A DNA stretch of 64,000 nt from Chitinophaga parva (GTDB lineage Bacteria; Bacteroidota; Bacteroidia; Chitinophagales; Chitinophagaceae), in assembly GCF_003071345.1 (NCBI RefSeq), contig NZ_QCYK01000002.1, positions 1,426,001-1,490,000 of the forward strand, written 5' to 3'. Position 1 is the first letter of the stretch. Each line of letters starts with the position of its first letter. The translations under genes and the position numbers were made by a program. Positions 26,672 through 34,833 of the stretch are shown in pieces. Below the pieces are notes generated by a model. It searched no databases. It was not told the DNA's origin and worked only from the letters and a program-made list of their open reading frames with translations.

Positions 26672-28168
26672 ATGACGGATAAGATGGTTATTCCCCTGGA
26701 AGCAGCACCGGCAAAGGCCGGGCGGCGCCAATGGGTAGGGCTGGCAGCGCTGGCGCTGCCTACATTGCTGGTGTCTATGGACTTCACCGTTACCTACCTG
26801 GCCCTGCCCCATATCAGCGCGGCTTTGCAACCAGGTAGTGCGCAGCTGCTGTGGATCACGGATATTTATTCTTTCCTGCAGGGAGGCCTGCTCATTACCA
26901 TGGGCACCCTGGGCGACCGTATAGGGCGGCGTAAACTACTGCTGTGCGGTGCCGTGGTGTTTGCCCTGGCATCTGCAATGGGGGCCTTTTCCGGCAGCCC
27001 GAATATGCTGATCGTGGCGCGCGGCATTATGGGCATGGCAGGTGCGGCCATCATGCCGTCTATCGTGGCATTGGTGCGGAGCCTTTTTCATGATGATAAG
27101 GAGAGGGCGGTGGCCATGGGCGTGTGGACCACTTGTTTTTCCACGGGTACTATGCTGGGGCCCTTGCTGGGCGGGCTGTTGCTGGATCATTACTGGTGGG
27201 GCTCCGTGTTTTTGATCGGTACACCGGTGATGCTGCTATTCCTTGTGCTGGCGCCCCGTTTCCTGCCGGAATACCGTGCGCCGCAGGAAGGCCGTTTTGA
27301 TATAGGCAGCGCATTCCTGCTGTTACTGGGCCTGTTATCCCTGATCTACGCCGTGAAGCGCAGCAGCGAGGCGGTGGCCGTGAATGGGGTTTCTGCAGGG
27401 CTGGCCTGCGGAGGCATCCTGGTGTTGCTGGGCTTCCTGCAAAGGCAGGCAAAGGCCGCGCATCCGCTCATAGACCTGCAGCTCTTTAAAGTGGCCTCTT
27501 TCAATGCTACGTTGCTGGGCCTCCTGTTGTCGCTTTTTTGCTGGGCAGGGTTGTATTTATTTGTTGCACAATACCTGCAACTGGTAGTGGGCCTGGACCC
27601 ATTGCAAGCGGGCCTTTGGACCCTGCCATCCACGTTGGTGAGCATGGTCTTTTGCATGGCAGCGCCACAGCTGGCACGCAGGTGGGGCGCGCCTAACGTA
27701 ATCATAAGCGGCATGTTGATGACCGCATTGGCACTGGTTTGCTATGCAGTGGCCAGTGACCTGGCCATGCTGATCGCGGGTACGGTGTGTATGGGCATTG
27801 GCACCAGCAGCACGGTCACGTTGGGTGTTGATAAAGTAATTTCTGCGGCGCCGCATGAAAAGGCTGGGGCTGCGGCAGGTATTTATGAAACCAGTACCAC
27901 CTTTGGCGCTGCCATGGGCGTGGGCCTGCTCGGGAGCATGGGTACGGCGGTGTACCGGGCAGCCATGCAGCACACCGGTGGCGAGGCACGCAACACGCTG
28001 GGAGCCGCCGTGGAAGCGGCAAAGCGCCTGCCAGCTGCGGCAGGGCAGGCGTTAGTACAAACAGCCCGGTCGTCCTTTTTACACTCCCTGCATATTACGG
28101 CCACGGTGGCGGCCATACTCATGTTGCTGGTAACGCTGCGCGTGGCATGGGTGTATAAAAAAAAGTGA
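26672..28168 (+). CDS. MFS drug exporter, DHA2 (EmrB/QacA) type
   Basis: 498 residues from ATG 26672; an upstream TTG in frame adds 17 residues with no membrane pattern. About 14 predicted membrane spans run through the whole length. Motifs: 'LVSMDFTVTYLALPHI' in span 1, 'GDRIGRRKLLL' loop motif A, and 'GMAGAAIMPSI'. These are hallmarks of proton-coupled multidrug exporters. A TATTTTTA element ends 4 bp before the ATG. It lies 81 bp after the LytTR gene and may be co-regulated with the efflux operon. The 3' end overlaps the terminator of the convergent gene. Substrate unknown. Confidence 0.93.
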   Translation: MTDKMVIPLEAAPAKAGRRQWVGLAALALPTLLVSMDFTVTYLALPHISAALQPGSAQLLWITDIYSFLQGGLLITMGTLGDRIGRRKLLLCGAVVFALASAMGAFSGSPNMLIVARGIMGMAGAAIMPSIVALVRSLFHDDKERAVAMGVWTTCFSTGTMLGPLLGGLLLDHYWWGSVFLIGTPVMLLFLVLAPRFLPEYRAPQEGRFDIGSAFLLLLGLLSLIYAVKRSSEAVAVNGVSAGLACGGILVLLGFLQRQAKAAHPLIDLQLFKVASFNATLLGLLLSLFCWAGLYLFVAQYLQLVVGLDPLQAGLWTLPSTLVSMVFCMAAPQLARRWGAPNVIISGMLMTALALVCYAVASDLAMLIAGTVCMGIGTSSTVTLGVDKVISAAPHEKAGAAAGIYETSTTFGAAMGVGLLGSMGTAVYRAAMQHTGGEARNTLGAAVEAAKRLPAAAGQALVQTARSSFLHSLHITATVAAILMLLVTLRVAWVYKKK

Positions 28169-28191
28169 AGCAGTTGCGTACTTCACCTTTT
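28160..28191 (-). terminator. Terminator of the SnoaL-like gene, overlapping the MFS stop codon
   Basis: AAAAAGTGAAG at 28160-28170 pairs with CTTCACCTTTT at 28181-28191 with one mismatch and a 10-nt loop. Read on the minus strand the stem is followed by a run of eight T, a good intrinsic terminator. On the plus strand only four T follow, so it is weaker there. Confidence 0.7.
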
Positions 28192-28197
28192 GCAGTA

Positions 28198-28683
28198 TTA
28201 ATGTCTGCCGTGATCACTCATGGCATACATCACTGCTATTTTCCATTTACCACGTTCTTTTTTCATTACCCGGGTTTCATAGTTCTCCATTTTCTTACCG
28301 TCCGGCGTTACGCTGCGTTGCGTAAAGTTCACCCACATCCAGTCCCTGCCCAGTGGCCGGAAAAACCAGTCCGTGCGCTCCACTGTAGGCTCAATGGGCT
28401 TTTCAGGATGTTTTTGGAAGTCGCTTGCCACGTTTGCTTTCAGTACTTCGTAGCCGCGGTAGCTGCCATAACCACCATCCGGTGCGTTCCACACAGCCTG
28501 GGTAATAGGATCGTTCGTGTAATAGCTCAGCACCAGGGCGCTGTCGCGGTTTACATAAGCGGCGGTCTCGCCGGCAATGGTTTGCTGGATACCGGCTTCA
28601 TCTTCCGGGTCAATCATGGACTGGGCTTTGGCGGGAAGGAGCGCGGCTATCCATACGAAGAGTAATAAGAGGATCTTTTTCAT
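28198..28683 (-). CDS. Exported NTF2/SnoaL-like protein
   Basis: 161 residues from ATG 28683, where a signal peptide begins ('KKILLLLFVWIAALLPAKAQ', cleavage near 20); the longer open frame upstream has no signal peptide and low codon quality. The mature part has the DUF4440/SnoaL cone-fold pattern: 'EAGIQQTIAGETAAYVNRDSALV', 'GYEVLKANV', and a terminal 'ETRVMKKERGKWKIAVMYA' strand. Members are small periplasmic proteins of mostly unknown role; some bind small ligands. It is convergent to the MFS gene with only 29 bp between the stop codons. Confidence 0.8.
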   Translation of the reverse strand: MKKILLLLFVWIAALLPAKAQSMIDPEDEAGIQQTIAGETAAYVNRDSALVLSYYTNDPITQAVWNAPDGGYGSYRGYEVLKANVASDFQKHPEKPIEPTVERTDWFFRPLGRDWMWVNFTQRSVTPDGKKMENYETRVMKKERGKWKIAVMYAMSDHGRH

Positions 28684-28747
28684 ATGGCGTTGTTTTAATC
28701 CAAAGTTGCAGTATTGCTGTATGCCATTTTTATAAATAAGACAAAGC

Positions 28748-28779
28748 GCTGCAACCGGGTTGCAGACAACCGTTGCAGC
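28748..28779. repeat. Nested palindromes upstream of the SnoaL-like gene
   Basis: CTGCAACC at 28749-28756 and GGTTGCAG at 28758-28765 make a 17-bp palindrome. GCTGCAAC at 28748-28755 can also pair with GTTGCAGC at 28772-28779. The two hairpins exclude each other. They lie 65 bp before the SnoaL-like ATG, in a 224-bp gap that otherwise shows nothing. Confidence 0.4.
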
Positions 28780-28907
28780 ACTTTGGGCCCGCTCGTGTGG
28801 GGCATATGTCGTTCGTGGGGTTTTTCCGTCGTTGGGCTGTGCCTTATTGGCCATCCACGTCAAATTAGAAATTTCCGGGACAGGTCAGTATGTGAAATAG
28901 GCTTGGG

Positions 28908-29507
28908 TCAGGCCTTATGATAAGCACTTTGCGGGACCACCTGCGTGCGGCAAACACGGTCTCCCAGGCGGCGGCCTTCAGGGTCAGTAAGTATCAGCAC
29001 CACGTCTACAATACTTCCAAGAGGAACAAATGCCAGTGCAAAGCCCACCAGGTTACGGGCAATTGCTTTACCTGCACCGCAGGGCACCTGGTTGGCCACG
29101 TCTACTATCATCAGCCCCATGGCCATTTTGCCTAAGCTGCGCCCCCGGAACAGGCTATCCTTCCCAATAAAGTACACAAACGGAACGAGGAGCAAAATGA
29201 CGAACGCAAGGTTTGTACTGGCGGCTGTATTACTGTCATTTTCGGTTGCAACTGTAACGATGGCCGGCACAAACAGCACGCCAAAGATCAGCGAGTCTAT
29301 CAGGTAGGCTACGAAGCGCCGCCATAAACTGGCGCGGGGGTATACATCGCTGTTGTACAGCAGGTCATCCACGCGCAACTGGTCGTCCGGGGTAGCACGC
29401 TGGCTCCAGGTATGAGGAATAGCAGTTGTTTGCAGGGAAACGCCACAGGTCGGGCAATGCGCTGTTTGTGCAGTTAACGGGGCTGTACAGTTGGGACAAT
29501 TTAACAT
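28908..29507 (-). CDS. RDD family membrane protein with zinc ribbon
   Basis: 199 residues from ATG 29507, chosen because it places the zinc ribbon at the N-terminus (two Cys-x-x-Cys pairs: Cys4/Cys7 and Cys18/Cys21). From about 60 the RDD domain follows: 'YPRASLWRRFVAYLIDSLIFGVLFV' with the Arg-Asp-Asp-type residues in span 1, then a second and third span, and 'GRSLGKMAMGLMIVD' typical of the family. RDD proteins are small inner-membrane proteins, some linked to ion transport; function here unknown. A 4-bp-offset longer frame upstream overlaps the neighbouring gene and is not used. Confidence 0.85.
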   Translation of the reverse strand: MLNCPNCTAPLTAQTAHCPTCGVSLQTTAIPHTWSQRATPDDQLRVDDLLYNSDVYPRASLWRRFVAYLIDSLIFGVLFVPAIVTVATENDSNTAASTNLAFVILLLVPFVYFIGKDSLFRGRSLGKMAMGLMIVDVANQVPCGAGKAIARNLVGFALAFVPLGSIVDVVLILTDPEGRRLGDRVCRTQVVPQSAYHKA

Positions 29508-29587
29508 AAGGGTTCTAGTATAGGTGACAACAAGATAGGGAGAATTAGCGAACCATGAAAGTCCCCGGTGCAAAAAAGACAGGAGGA

Positions 29588-30355
29588 TCAATAGCCTTTC
29601 TTATAGGCCGATTGGTGGTACCGCTTTCTCCATTCCTGGCCAAAGTAATCGCCCCACTCCTGGATGTATTTCAGGTAGGCGTACTCGTTCTCAAAACTTT
29701 GCAGCATTTCATAGCTGGGGCGGTACCATACCATAAAAGTGTCTATGGCAGGGGATTGCAGGCCGGTGATCTGGCGCACCAGGGTTTTGTTGAAGCGGTA
29801 GTCCACGTATTTTTCCTGTTCATCCCTTATCAGCCGTTGCTGGAATTGCTCCATGCGCTTGGCTTTCCGGAGGCTGAACAGCAGGTCCAGGTTAATACCG
29901 GCCCCCCCATTCACCGCGGTGAAATAATCCCGTCCATAATCAAACACCTTGCGGTATTCGTCGCGGAATTCAAGGGAATCGCGCCGGTAATCGTGCAGGC
30001 GCTTTGCGTCTACCACTACGGTGGGCAGCACGTGTACATCCACCCGGATGCTCATGTCAAACGGGTGATTAGGTGGCAACTCCGCCACCGCAAACTTCAT
30101 GGTGGCTTTGCCCTGGTAAGAAAAACTGATGGAATCGGTGATGGGAAGGCGGATGGCGTACTGGCCCAGGGAATCGGTCACCGTGCCGCGGCCGGAATTG
30201 CTCATTACACTTACGCCCACCATGCCAAAGCGCGCAGTACGGTCGTACACGGTGCCCTTTACCAGTTGCAGCTTTTGCGCCATGGCGCCCAGTTGCAGGA
30301 AGAGCAGCGTTATAAGAAGCGTAGTTGTTTTCAAGCGTTGTTTTCCGGGAACCAT
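29588..30355 (-). CDS. Exported protein with carboxypeptidase-like regulatory domain
   Basis: 255 residues, signal peptide ending near residue 26 ('LLFLQLGAMAQ'). Residues 30-115 form a carboxypeptidase-D regulatory-like beta-sandwich: 'LVKGTVYDRTARFGMVGVSVMS', 'GTVTDSLGQYAIRLP', 'DSISFSYQGK'. The rest (about 116-255) is charged and helical, with 'RRDSLEFRDEYRKVFDYGRDYF', 'INLDLLFSLRKAKRMEQFQQRLIRDEQ'-like stretches and no known motif. This two-part protein recurs in Bacteroidota and its role is unknown; the beta-sandwich also forms the N-terminus of SusC proteins. Preceded by a large intergenic hairpin. Confidence 0.7.
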   Translation of the reverse strand: MVPGKQRLKTTTLLITLLFLQLGAMAQKLQLVKGTVYDRTARFGMVGVSVMSNSGRGTVTDSLGQYAIRLPITDSISFSYQGKATMKFAVAELPPNHPFDMSIRVDVHVLPTVVVDAKRLHDYRRDSLEFRDEYRKVFDYGRDYFTAVNGGAGINLDLLFSLRKAKRMEQFQQRLIRDEQEKYVDYRFNKTLVRQITGLQSPAIDTFMVWYRPSYEMLQSFENEYAYLKYIQEWGDYFGQEWRKRYHQSAYKKGY

Positions 30356-30429
30356 TTCAGGTCCAATCTAAGTAAGGTTGCAATGATAAGCAAAAGCGGA
30401 GGGAAATATTAACAAATCTTTCAATGGGG

Positions 30430-30507
30430 GTCTTAGGTCTTAGGTCTTAGGTCTTCCCTCATGCAACAACGCAAGGTACATAAGACCTAAGACCTAAGAC
30501 TTAAGAC
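30430..30507. repeat. Large intergenic hairpin built from a 7-bp tandem repeat
   Basis: The left arm (30430-30455) is GTCTTAG three times plus GTCTT. The right arm (30482-30507) is its complement with a single mismatch. That makes 26-bp arms with a 26-nt loop. It begins 6 bp after the msrB stop (minus strand) and ends 75 bp before the next gene's start. It may act as a terminator or RNA-stability element, or be a mobile palindromic repeat. Confidence 0.85.
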
Positions 30508-30512
30508 AATTT

Positions 30513-31016
30513 TCACTTCTTATCCGGCACAAACTCCAGTGACACAGAATTCATGCAATACCGTTTGTGGGTAGGAGGAGGGCCATCGTCAAATATATGT
30601 CCCAGGTGGGAGCCGCAGCGGCCACACCGTACTTCTATGCGGTCCATGCCCAGGGAGTGGTCTTCCAGGTACACGGTAGCGTTTTTGCGGAGGGGCTGGA
30701 AGAAACTGGGCCAGCCGCATTCGCTGGAGAATTTAGCGGTGGAGCGGAAAAGCGGATTACCACACACGGCGCAGTAATAGGTACCCCGGTCGTCCGTGTT
30801 CCAGTACTTACCGGTGAAAGCCCGTTCCGTGGCGCCTTCCCGGGCCACGGCGTAGAGGTCGGGAGAAAGGATCTTCTTCCAGGTGGCATTATCCACGTGC
30901 AGCTGCTGCGTATCGGTGCGGGAGTAGTAGGGATTGGGGCCGGCTGGTTTATCAGATTGGCCGCAGGCCGTTAAACCTACGGTGATAAAGGCCAGCAGCA
31001 CGATGAATGCTTTCAT
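30513..31016 (-). CDS. msrB: Peptide-methionine (R)-S-oxide reductase, lipoprotein form
   Basis: 167 residues from ATG 31016, which gives a lipoprotein signal with Cys18 (GLTA-C-GQ). MsrB reduces methionine-R-sulfoxide in oxidised proteins. Zinc-binding Cys pairs CAVC (82, 85) and CGRC (131, 134) are present. The catalytic Cys154 lies in 'RYCMNSVSL', with a possible resolving Cys100 in 'SECGWPSF'. The lipoprotein signal places it in the envelope, where it could repair oxidised surface proteins. It heads the minus-strand run with the sulfurtransferase gene 68 bp upstream. Confidence 0.95.
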   Translation of the reverse strand: MKAFIVLLAFITVGLTACGQSDKPAGPNPYYSRTDTQQLHVDNATWKKILSPDLYAVAREGATERAFTGKYWNTDDRGTYYCAVCGNPLFRSTAKFSSECGWPSFFQPLRKNATVYLEDHSLGMDRIEVRCGRCGSHLGHIFDDGPPPTHKRYCMNSVSLEFVPDKK

Positions 31017-31084
31017 GTAAAATGTTTTACCAAAGTTACCACATACCTTGTGCCCGGGTGTCAGCAAGATGTTAAAATTGCAAC

Positions 31085-31918
31085 TTATGCCAGGGTAGTG
31101 GCAATGGGTTTATCATTGCGCGACCACTCGCTCCAGGAGCCTACATACAACTGCGCGCCTTCCATGCCGGCATGTGCCATGCCCAGCAACGTGTGGCAGG
31201 CCGTAACGCCGCTGCCGCAGTGCACGATCACGTCCTGCACAGGTGTGCCGCCCAATGCTTCTTCATAGTGGGCTTTCAGCGTGGCAGGGGGCAGGTATTG
31301 GCCATCGGCATCCAGGTTCGTGAGGTAGGGAATATTCACCGCGCCGGGAATGTGACCGGCGATGCGGTCAATTGGTTCCGTACGGCCCAGGTAGCGCGGT
31401 GTTTCCCGTACATCTACTACGCGTTTGTGCGGGTCCTGCGCGGCAGCACCGGCGGTTTCCATATCCACGGTGCCGGGCCAGGTGGGCGGTACCGGGTAGG
31501 CAGATGCCGGGGTGGGCTGGGGCACTTCATGGGTGAGCGCCAGGTGCCCGGTGGCAGCCTGCAGGCCGCCATTGAGCACCTGCACTTTTTCATGGCCTAT
31601 GGCGCGCAGCATCCACCAGAAGCGGGCTGCGGCCATGGCGCCGGCTTTGTCGTCATATACGATCACGTGCGTGTGCGGGGTGATGCCCATGCGTCCCAGC
31701 AGGCGGGCAAAATCTGCCAGCGGGGGCAGGGGATGGCGGCCGCCGTGGGCAGGGTTTTCCGGCACCAGGGCCAGGTCAGTTTCCAGGTCGGCAAAGATGG
31801 CGTTGGGAATATGGCCGGCCAGGTAACGCTGGCGGGCATCGGCGCCCCCGCGGGCATCTACCAGTACCGTGCGGGCATCAGTGATAGCAGGATCGTTTAT
31901 GGAGATCAGTGGTTGCAT
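31085..31918 (-). CDS. Rhodanese-family sulfurtransferase, 3-mercaptopyruvate type
   Basis: 277 residues with two rhodanese domains (about 1-135 inactive, 155-277 active). The active-site loop is CGSGVTA with Cys234, the form typical of 3-mercaptopyruvate sulfurtransferases rather than thiosulfate enzymes (CRKGVTA). 'YDDKAGAMAAARFWW' and 'GHIPGAVNIPY' are standard family segments. It moves sulfane sulfur from mercaptopyruvate or thiosulfate to an acceptor. No signal peptide, so cytoplasmic. Neighbouring msrB suggests, weakly, a shared oxidative-stress theme. Confidence 0.92.
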   Translation of the reverse strand: MQPLISINDPAITDARTVLVDARGGADARQRYLAGHIPNAIFADLETDLALVPENPAHGGRHPLPPLADFARLLGRMGITPHTHVIVYDDKAGAMAAARFWWMLRAIGHEKVQVLNGGLQAATGHLALTHEVPQPTPASAYPVPPTWPGTVDMETAGAAAQDPHKRVVDVRETPRYLGRTEPIDRIAGHIPGAVNIPYLTNLDADGQYLPPATLKAHYEEALGGTPVQDVIVHCGSGVTACHTLLGMAHAGMEGAQLYVGSWSEWSRNDKPIATTLA

Positions 31919-31927
31919 GTAAAGTGG

Positions 31928-31941
31928 ATTAGGTGCCTAAT
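31928..31941. promoter_or_regulatory. 14-bp palindrome before the sulfurtransferase gene
   Basis: ATTAGG, two bases, CCTAAT: perfect 6-bp arms, 10 bp upstream of the ATG at 31918. It has the size and place of a repressor site but no identified regulator. Confidence 0.3.
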
Positions 31942-31974
31942 TTACGGAGGCGCGGCTAATTTCCGCACTTTATC

Positions 31975-34347
31975 TTACCCTTTCCACTTCCAGTCCCTCA
32001 CCTCCGGCATATCAATCCCGTTAGCCCGGATATAATTACGGTGCGTTATCAGCTTATCCTTCATTTCCTGCTTCAGATATGCGCCGGTATTTCCCAGCTG
32101 CGGCAGCCTGTCCACCACGTCCTGCACCAAACTAAAACGGTCCATCTCATTCAGCACCGTCATATCAAATGGCGTGGTGATGGTACCTTCCTCTTTGTAT
32201 CCTCTCACATGGATGTTGTTATGGTTCGTTCTCCGGTATGTAAGCCGGTGTATCAGCCACGGGTACGCATGAAAGGCAAAGATCACGGGCTTGTCTTTTG
32301 TAAATAGTGCGTCAAAATCCGTATCACTCAGCCCATGCGGGTGCTCACTCTCCGGTTGCAGTTTCATCAGGTCCACCACGTTCACCACGCGGATCTTCAG
32401 TTCCGGCAAGCGTTCCCGCAGGATGGATACTGCCGCCAGGGTTTCCAGGGTGGGCACATCCCCCGCGCATGCCATCACTACATCGGGATCCTGGCACGCA
32501 TCGTTGCTGGCCCACTCCCAGATGCCAATGCCCTTGGTGCAATGGATCACCGTTTCATCCATGGACAGCCACTGCGGGGAAGGATGTTTGCCGGCCACCA
32601 CCACGTTCACATAATGCCGGCTCTTTAAACAATGGTCCATCACAGACAGCAGGCAGTTGGCATCCGGCGGCAGGTATACCCGCACCACCGACGCTTTTTT
32701 ATTCACCACGTGATCCAGGAAGCCCGGGTCCTGGTGCGTGAAACCGTTGTGATCCTGCCGCCACACGTGCGATGCCAGCAGGATGTTGAGCGATGCCAGC
32801 TTGCGCCGCCAGGGCAGTCCTGCAGTTACTTTCAGCCATTTTGCATGCTGGTTGAACATGGAGTCAATGATGTGGATGAAGGCTTCATAACAATTGAACA
32901 AGCCATGCCTCCCGGTGAGCAGGTAGCCTTCCAGCCAGCCTTCGCATTGGTGTTCACTGAGCATCTCCATCACACGGCCTTCTTTTTTCAGGAACACATC
33001 CGTGTCTATCGTTTCGGCCATCCATTGGCGGTTGGTGGTTTCAAATACTGCGTCCAGTTTGTTGGACAGGGTTTCGTCCGGGCCAAAGAGGCGGAAGTTC
33101 TTTTTGTCGCGGTTTAAGTGGATCACATCCCGGATGAATTTGCCCAGTACCAGGGTGTCACCGGGGCCTTTCATGCCGCGCCCGTCCAGCTTTAAGCCAT
33201 ACTCCCGGAAGTCCGGCATGCGCAGGTCCTGCAGCAGCAGGCCCCCGTTGCTATGGGGATTGGCGCCCATGCGCTTTTCTTTTTCCGGGGCCAGGGCTTG
33301 CAGTTGCGGTTGCAGGCGGCCGGTTTCATCAAAGAGTTCCTGGGGCCGGTAACTGCGTAACCACTCTTCCAGTTGGGTCAGGTGCTCGGGATGTTGGGAA
33401 GGGTCGGAGAGGGGCACCTGGTGGGAACGGAAACTTCCTTCTACCGGTAACCCATCTACGAATTTAGGCCCTGTCCATCCTTTGGGTGTTTTCAGGATGA
33501 TCATAGGCCAGCAGGGACGCGCCGCCGTGGCGTCATCCGTGGCTTGTTTTTTTATGGCTTTGATGTCTGCTACAACGGTGTCCAGCAGCCCGGCCATTTG
33601 CTGGTGCATGGTCAAGGGATCATCGCCCGCCAGCAGGTAGGGTTTCCAGCCATAGCCTTCAAACAGGGCAAACAATTCCTTTTCCGGGATGCGGGCCAGC
33701 ACCGTGGGATTGGCGATCTTGTAACCATTCAGGTGCAGGATGGGCAGCACTACGCCATCATTCACGGGATTCAGGAATTTATTGGAATGCCAGGCCGTGG
33801 CCAGGGGCCCGGTTTCTGCTTCCCCATCACCCACCACGCAGGCTACCACCAGGCCGGGATTATCAAACACGGCCCCAAAAGCGTGGCTCAGGGAATATCC
33901 CAGTTCCCCGCCCTCGTGCATGGAGCCCGGGCACTCCGGCGATACGTGACTGGGAATGCCGCCCGGGAAAGAAAACTGGGTGAACAGCCGTTTCAGTCCC
34001 GCCTCATCCTGTCCTATGGTAGGATACACCTCGCTGTAGGTGCCTTCCAGGTAGGTCTGGCTCACCATGGCCGGCCCGCCGTGCCCGGGACCGGAAATGT
34101 AGAGCATGTCCAGGTCGTACTGCTTAATGATGCGGTTCAGGTGCACATAGATGAAGTTTTGCCCCGGCGTAGTGCCCCAATGGCCCAGCAGCATGCGTTT
34201 GATGTGTTCGATCTTCAGGGGCTCCTTCAGCAGGGGATTATCATGCAGGTAGATCTGTCCCACGGAAAGATAGTTGGACGCCCGCCAGTATGCATCTATC
34301 TGCTGCAATGCTTCGGGTGAAAGCGGATTGGAATATTGCTCAATCAT
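31975..34347 (-). CDS. xfp: Phosphoketolase (xylulose-5-P/fructose-6-P)
   Basis: 790 residues, the usual length. It is thiamine diphosphate-dependent and splits xylulose 5-phosphate (and perhaps fructose 6-phosphate) into acetyl-phosphate and an aldose phosphate. Visible signatures: '[17 protein letters not shown]' near residue 80-100, the TPP/Mg motif region '[19 protein letters not shown]', 'NGYKIANPT', and the C-terminal '[15 protein letters not shown]'. The product feeds the Pta and AckA encoded divergently 486 bp away, giving a bifid-shunt-like route to acetyl-CoA or ATP. A 7-bp-arm palindrome lies 69 bp upstream. Confidence 0.96.
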   Translation of the reverse strand: MIEQYSNPLSPEALQQIDAYWRASNYLSVGQIYLHDNPLLKEPLKIEHIKRMLLGHWGTTPGQNFIYVHLNRIIKQYDLDMLYISGPGHGGPAMVSQTYLEGTYSEVYPTIGQDEAGLKRLFTQFSFPGGIPSHVSPECPGSMHEGGELGYSLSHAFGAVFDNPGLVVACVVGDGEAETGPLATAWHSNKFLNPVNDGVVLPILHLNGYKIANPTVLARIPEKELFALFEGYGWKPYLLAGDDPLTMHQQMAGLLDTVVADIKAIKKQATDDATAARPCWPMIILKTPKGWTGPKFVDGLPVEGSFRSHQVPLSDPSQHPEHLTQLEEWLRSYRPQELFDETGRLQPQLQALAPEKEKRMGANPHSNGGLLLQDLRMPDFREYGLKLDGRGMKGPGDTLVLGKFIRDVIHLNRDKKNFRLFGPDETLSNKLDAVFETTNRQWMAETIDTDVFLKKEGRVMEMLSEHQCEGWLEGYLLTGRHGLFNCYEAFIHIIDSMFNQHAKWLKVTAGLPWRRKLASLNILLASHVWRQDHNGFTHQDPGFLDHVVNKKASVVRVYLPPDANCLLSVMDHCLKSRHYVNVVVAGKHPSPQWLSMDETVIHCTKGIGIWEWASNDACQDPDVVMACAGDVPTLETLAAVSILRERLPELKIRVVNVVDLMKLQPESEHPHGLSDTDFDALFTKDKPVIFAFHAYPWLIHRLTYRRTNHNNIHVRGYKEEGTITTPFDMTVLNEMDRFSLVQDVVDRLPQLGNTGAYLKQEMKDKLITHRNYIRANGIDMPEVRDWKWKG

Positions 34348-34415
34348 ACAAACCTGGTTTTATAGTAATATAGCTTAAAGAACAGGTATTGCCCTGTTTA
34401 TTTCCATGAGGAAGG

Positions 34416-34431
34416 TCAGTTTTTAAACTGA
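34416..34431. promoter_or_regulatory. Palindrome 69 bp upstream of xfp
   Basis: TCAGTTT and AAACTGA are perfect 7-bp arms around two T. Its position would suit a regulator of xfp, or a transcript hairpin. Confidence 0.4.
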
Positions 34432-34466
34432 TCTAATACAACTTTTCCCGGGAATGAATGCCGGAC

Positions 34467-34481
34467 ATTTGCCGGGCAAAT
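34467..34481. promoter_or_regulatory. 15-bp perfect palindrome in the xfp-pta region
   Basis: ATTTGCC, G, GGCAAAT. This is a compact symmetric site with an odd centre, 120 bp before the xfp start. It looks like a transcription-factor site; the factor is not identified. Confidence 0.4.
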
Positions 34482-34614
34482 ACCAGCAGGCACCTCATTC
34501 GCCGGGCACCCAGCAATGGCACAAGAATAACGCCAACGCTGCCTGGCCGGCGAGGTACTTATTAAACAAATTATTGCCGCAATTCGTTCATTCCTTAGCC
34601 GTGAAGGCGTAACC

Positions 34615-34780
34615 GTTACCTGTTAACCGTTAATTGTTAATGGTTAAATGGGATGCGTTAACCGTTCATTGTTAAAAAGGGAACGGGTGAAGGGATGAAA
34701 AATAATTAATGGTTAACTTTTTGTGGTGGCTGGCTTGTCGTGGGCCACGCACGGTTAACAATCAACGTTTAACAAGTAAC
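34615..34780. repeat. Long GTTAAC-rich inverted repeat upstream of pta
   Basis: The 30-nt arm at 34615-34644 is the reverse complement of 34751-34780 with five mismatches. Inside, TTAACCGTTAATTGTTAA (34623-34640) recurs as TTAACCGTTCATTGTTAA at 34658-34675. The core GTTAACCGTTA is shared with the hairpin downstream of ackA. Confidence 0.75.
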
Positions 34781-34833
34781 TTACTGCTGGCGTACGATTG
34801 ACTACTAATAATTAACAATTAACTCCCTTCAAA

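Larger units (their letters stand above)
34348..34833. other. 486-bp divergent intergenic region between xfp and pta
   Basis: No gene seen. It holds two palindromes close to xfp (34416-34431 and 34467-34481) and a long GTTAAC-rich inverted repeat (34615-34780) nearer to pta. The DNA from about 34560 is AT-rich and repetitive. No good TTG/TAnnTTTG promoter was found on either strand. Confidence 0.7.

Noticed and set aside
30430..30507. CRISPR or direct-repeat integron site
   Set aside because: The repeats are head-to-tail heptamers within one hairpin, with no cassettes or integrase.
34615..34780. CRISPR-like array
   Set aside because: Repeats are AT-rich, unequal, palindromic and without regular spacers; no cas genes in the window.
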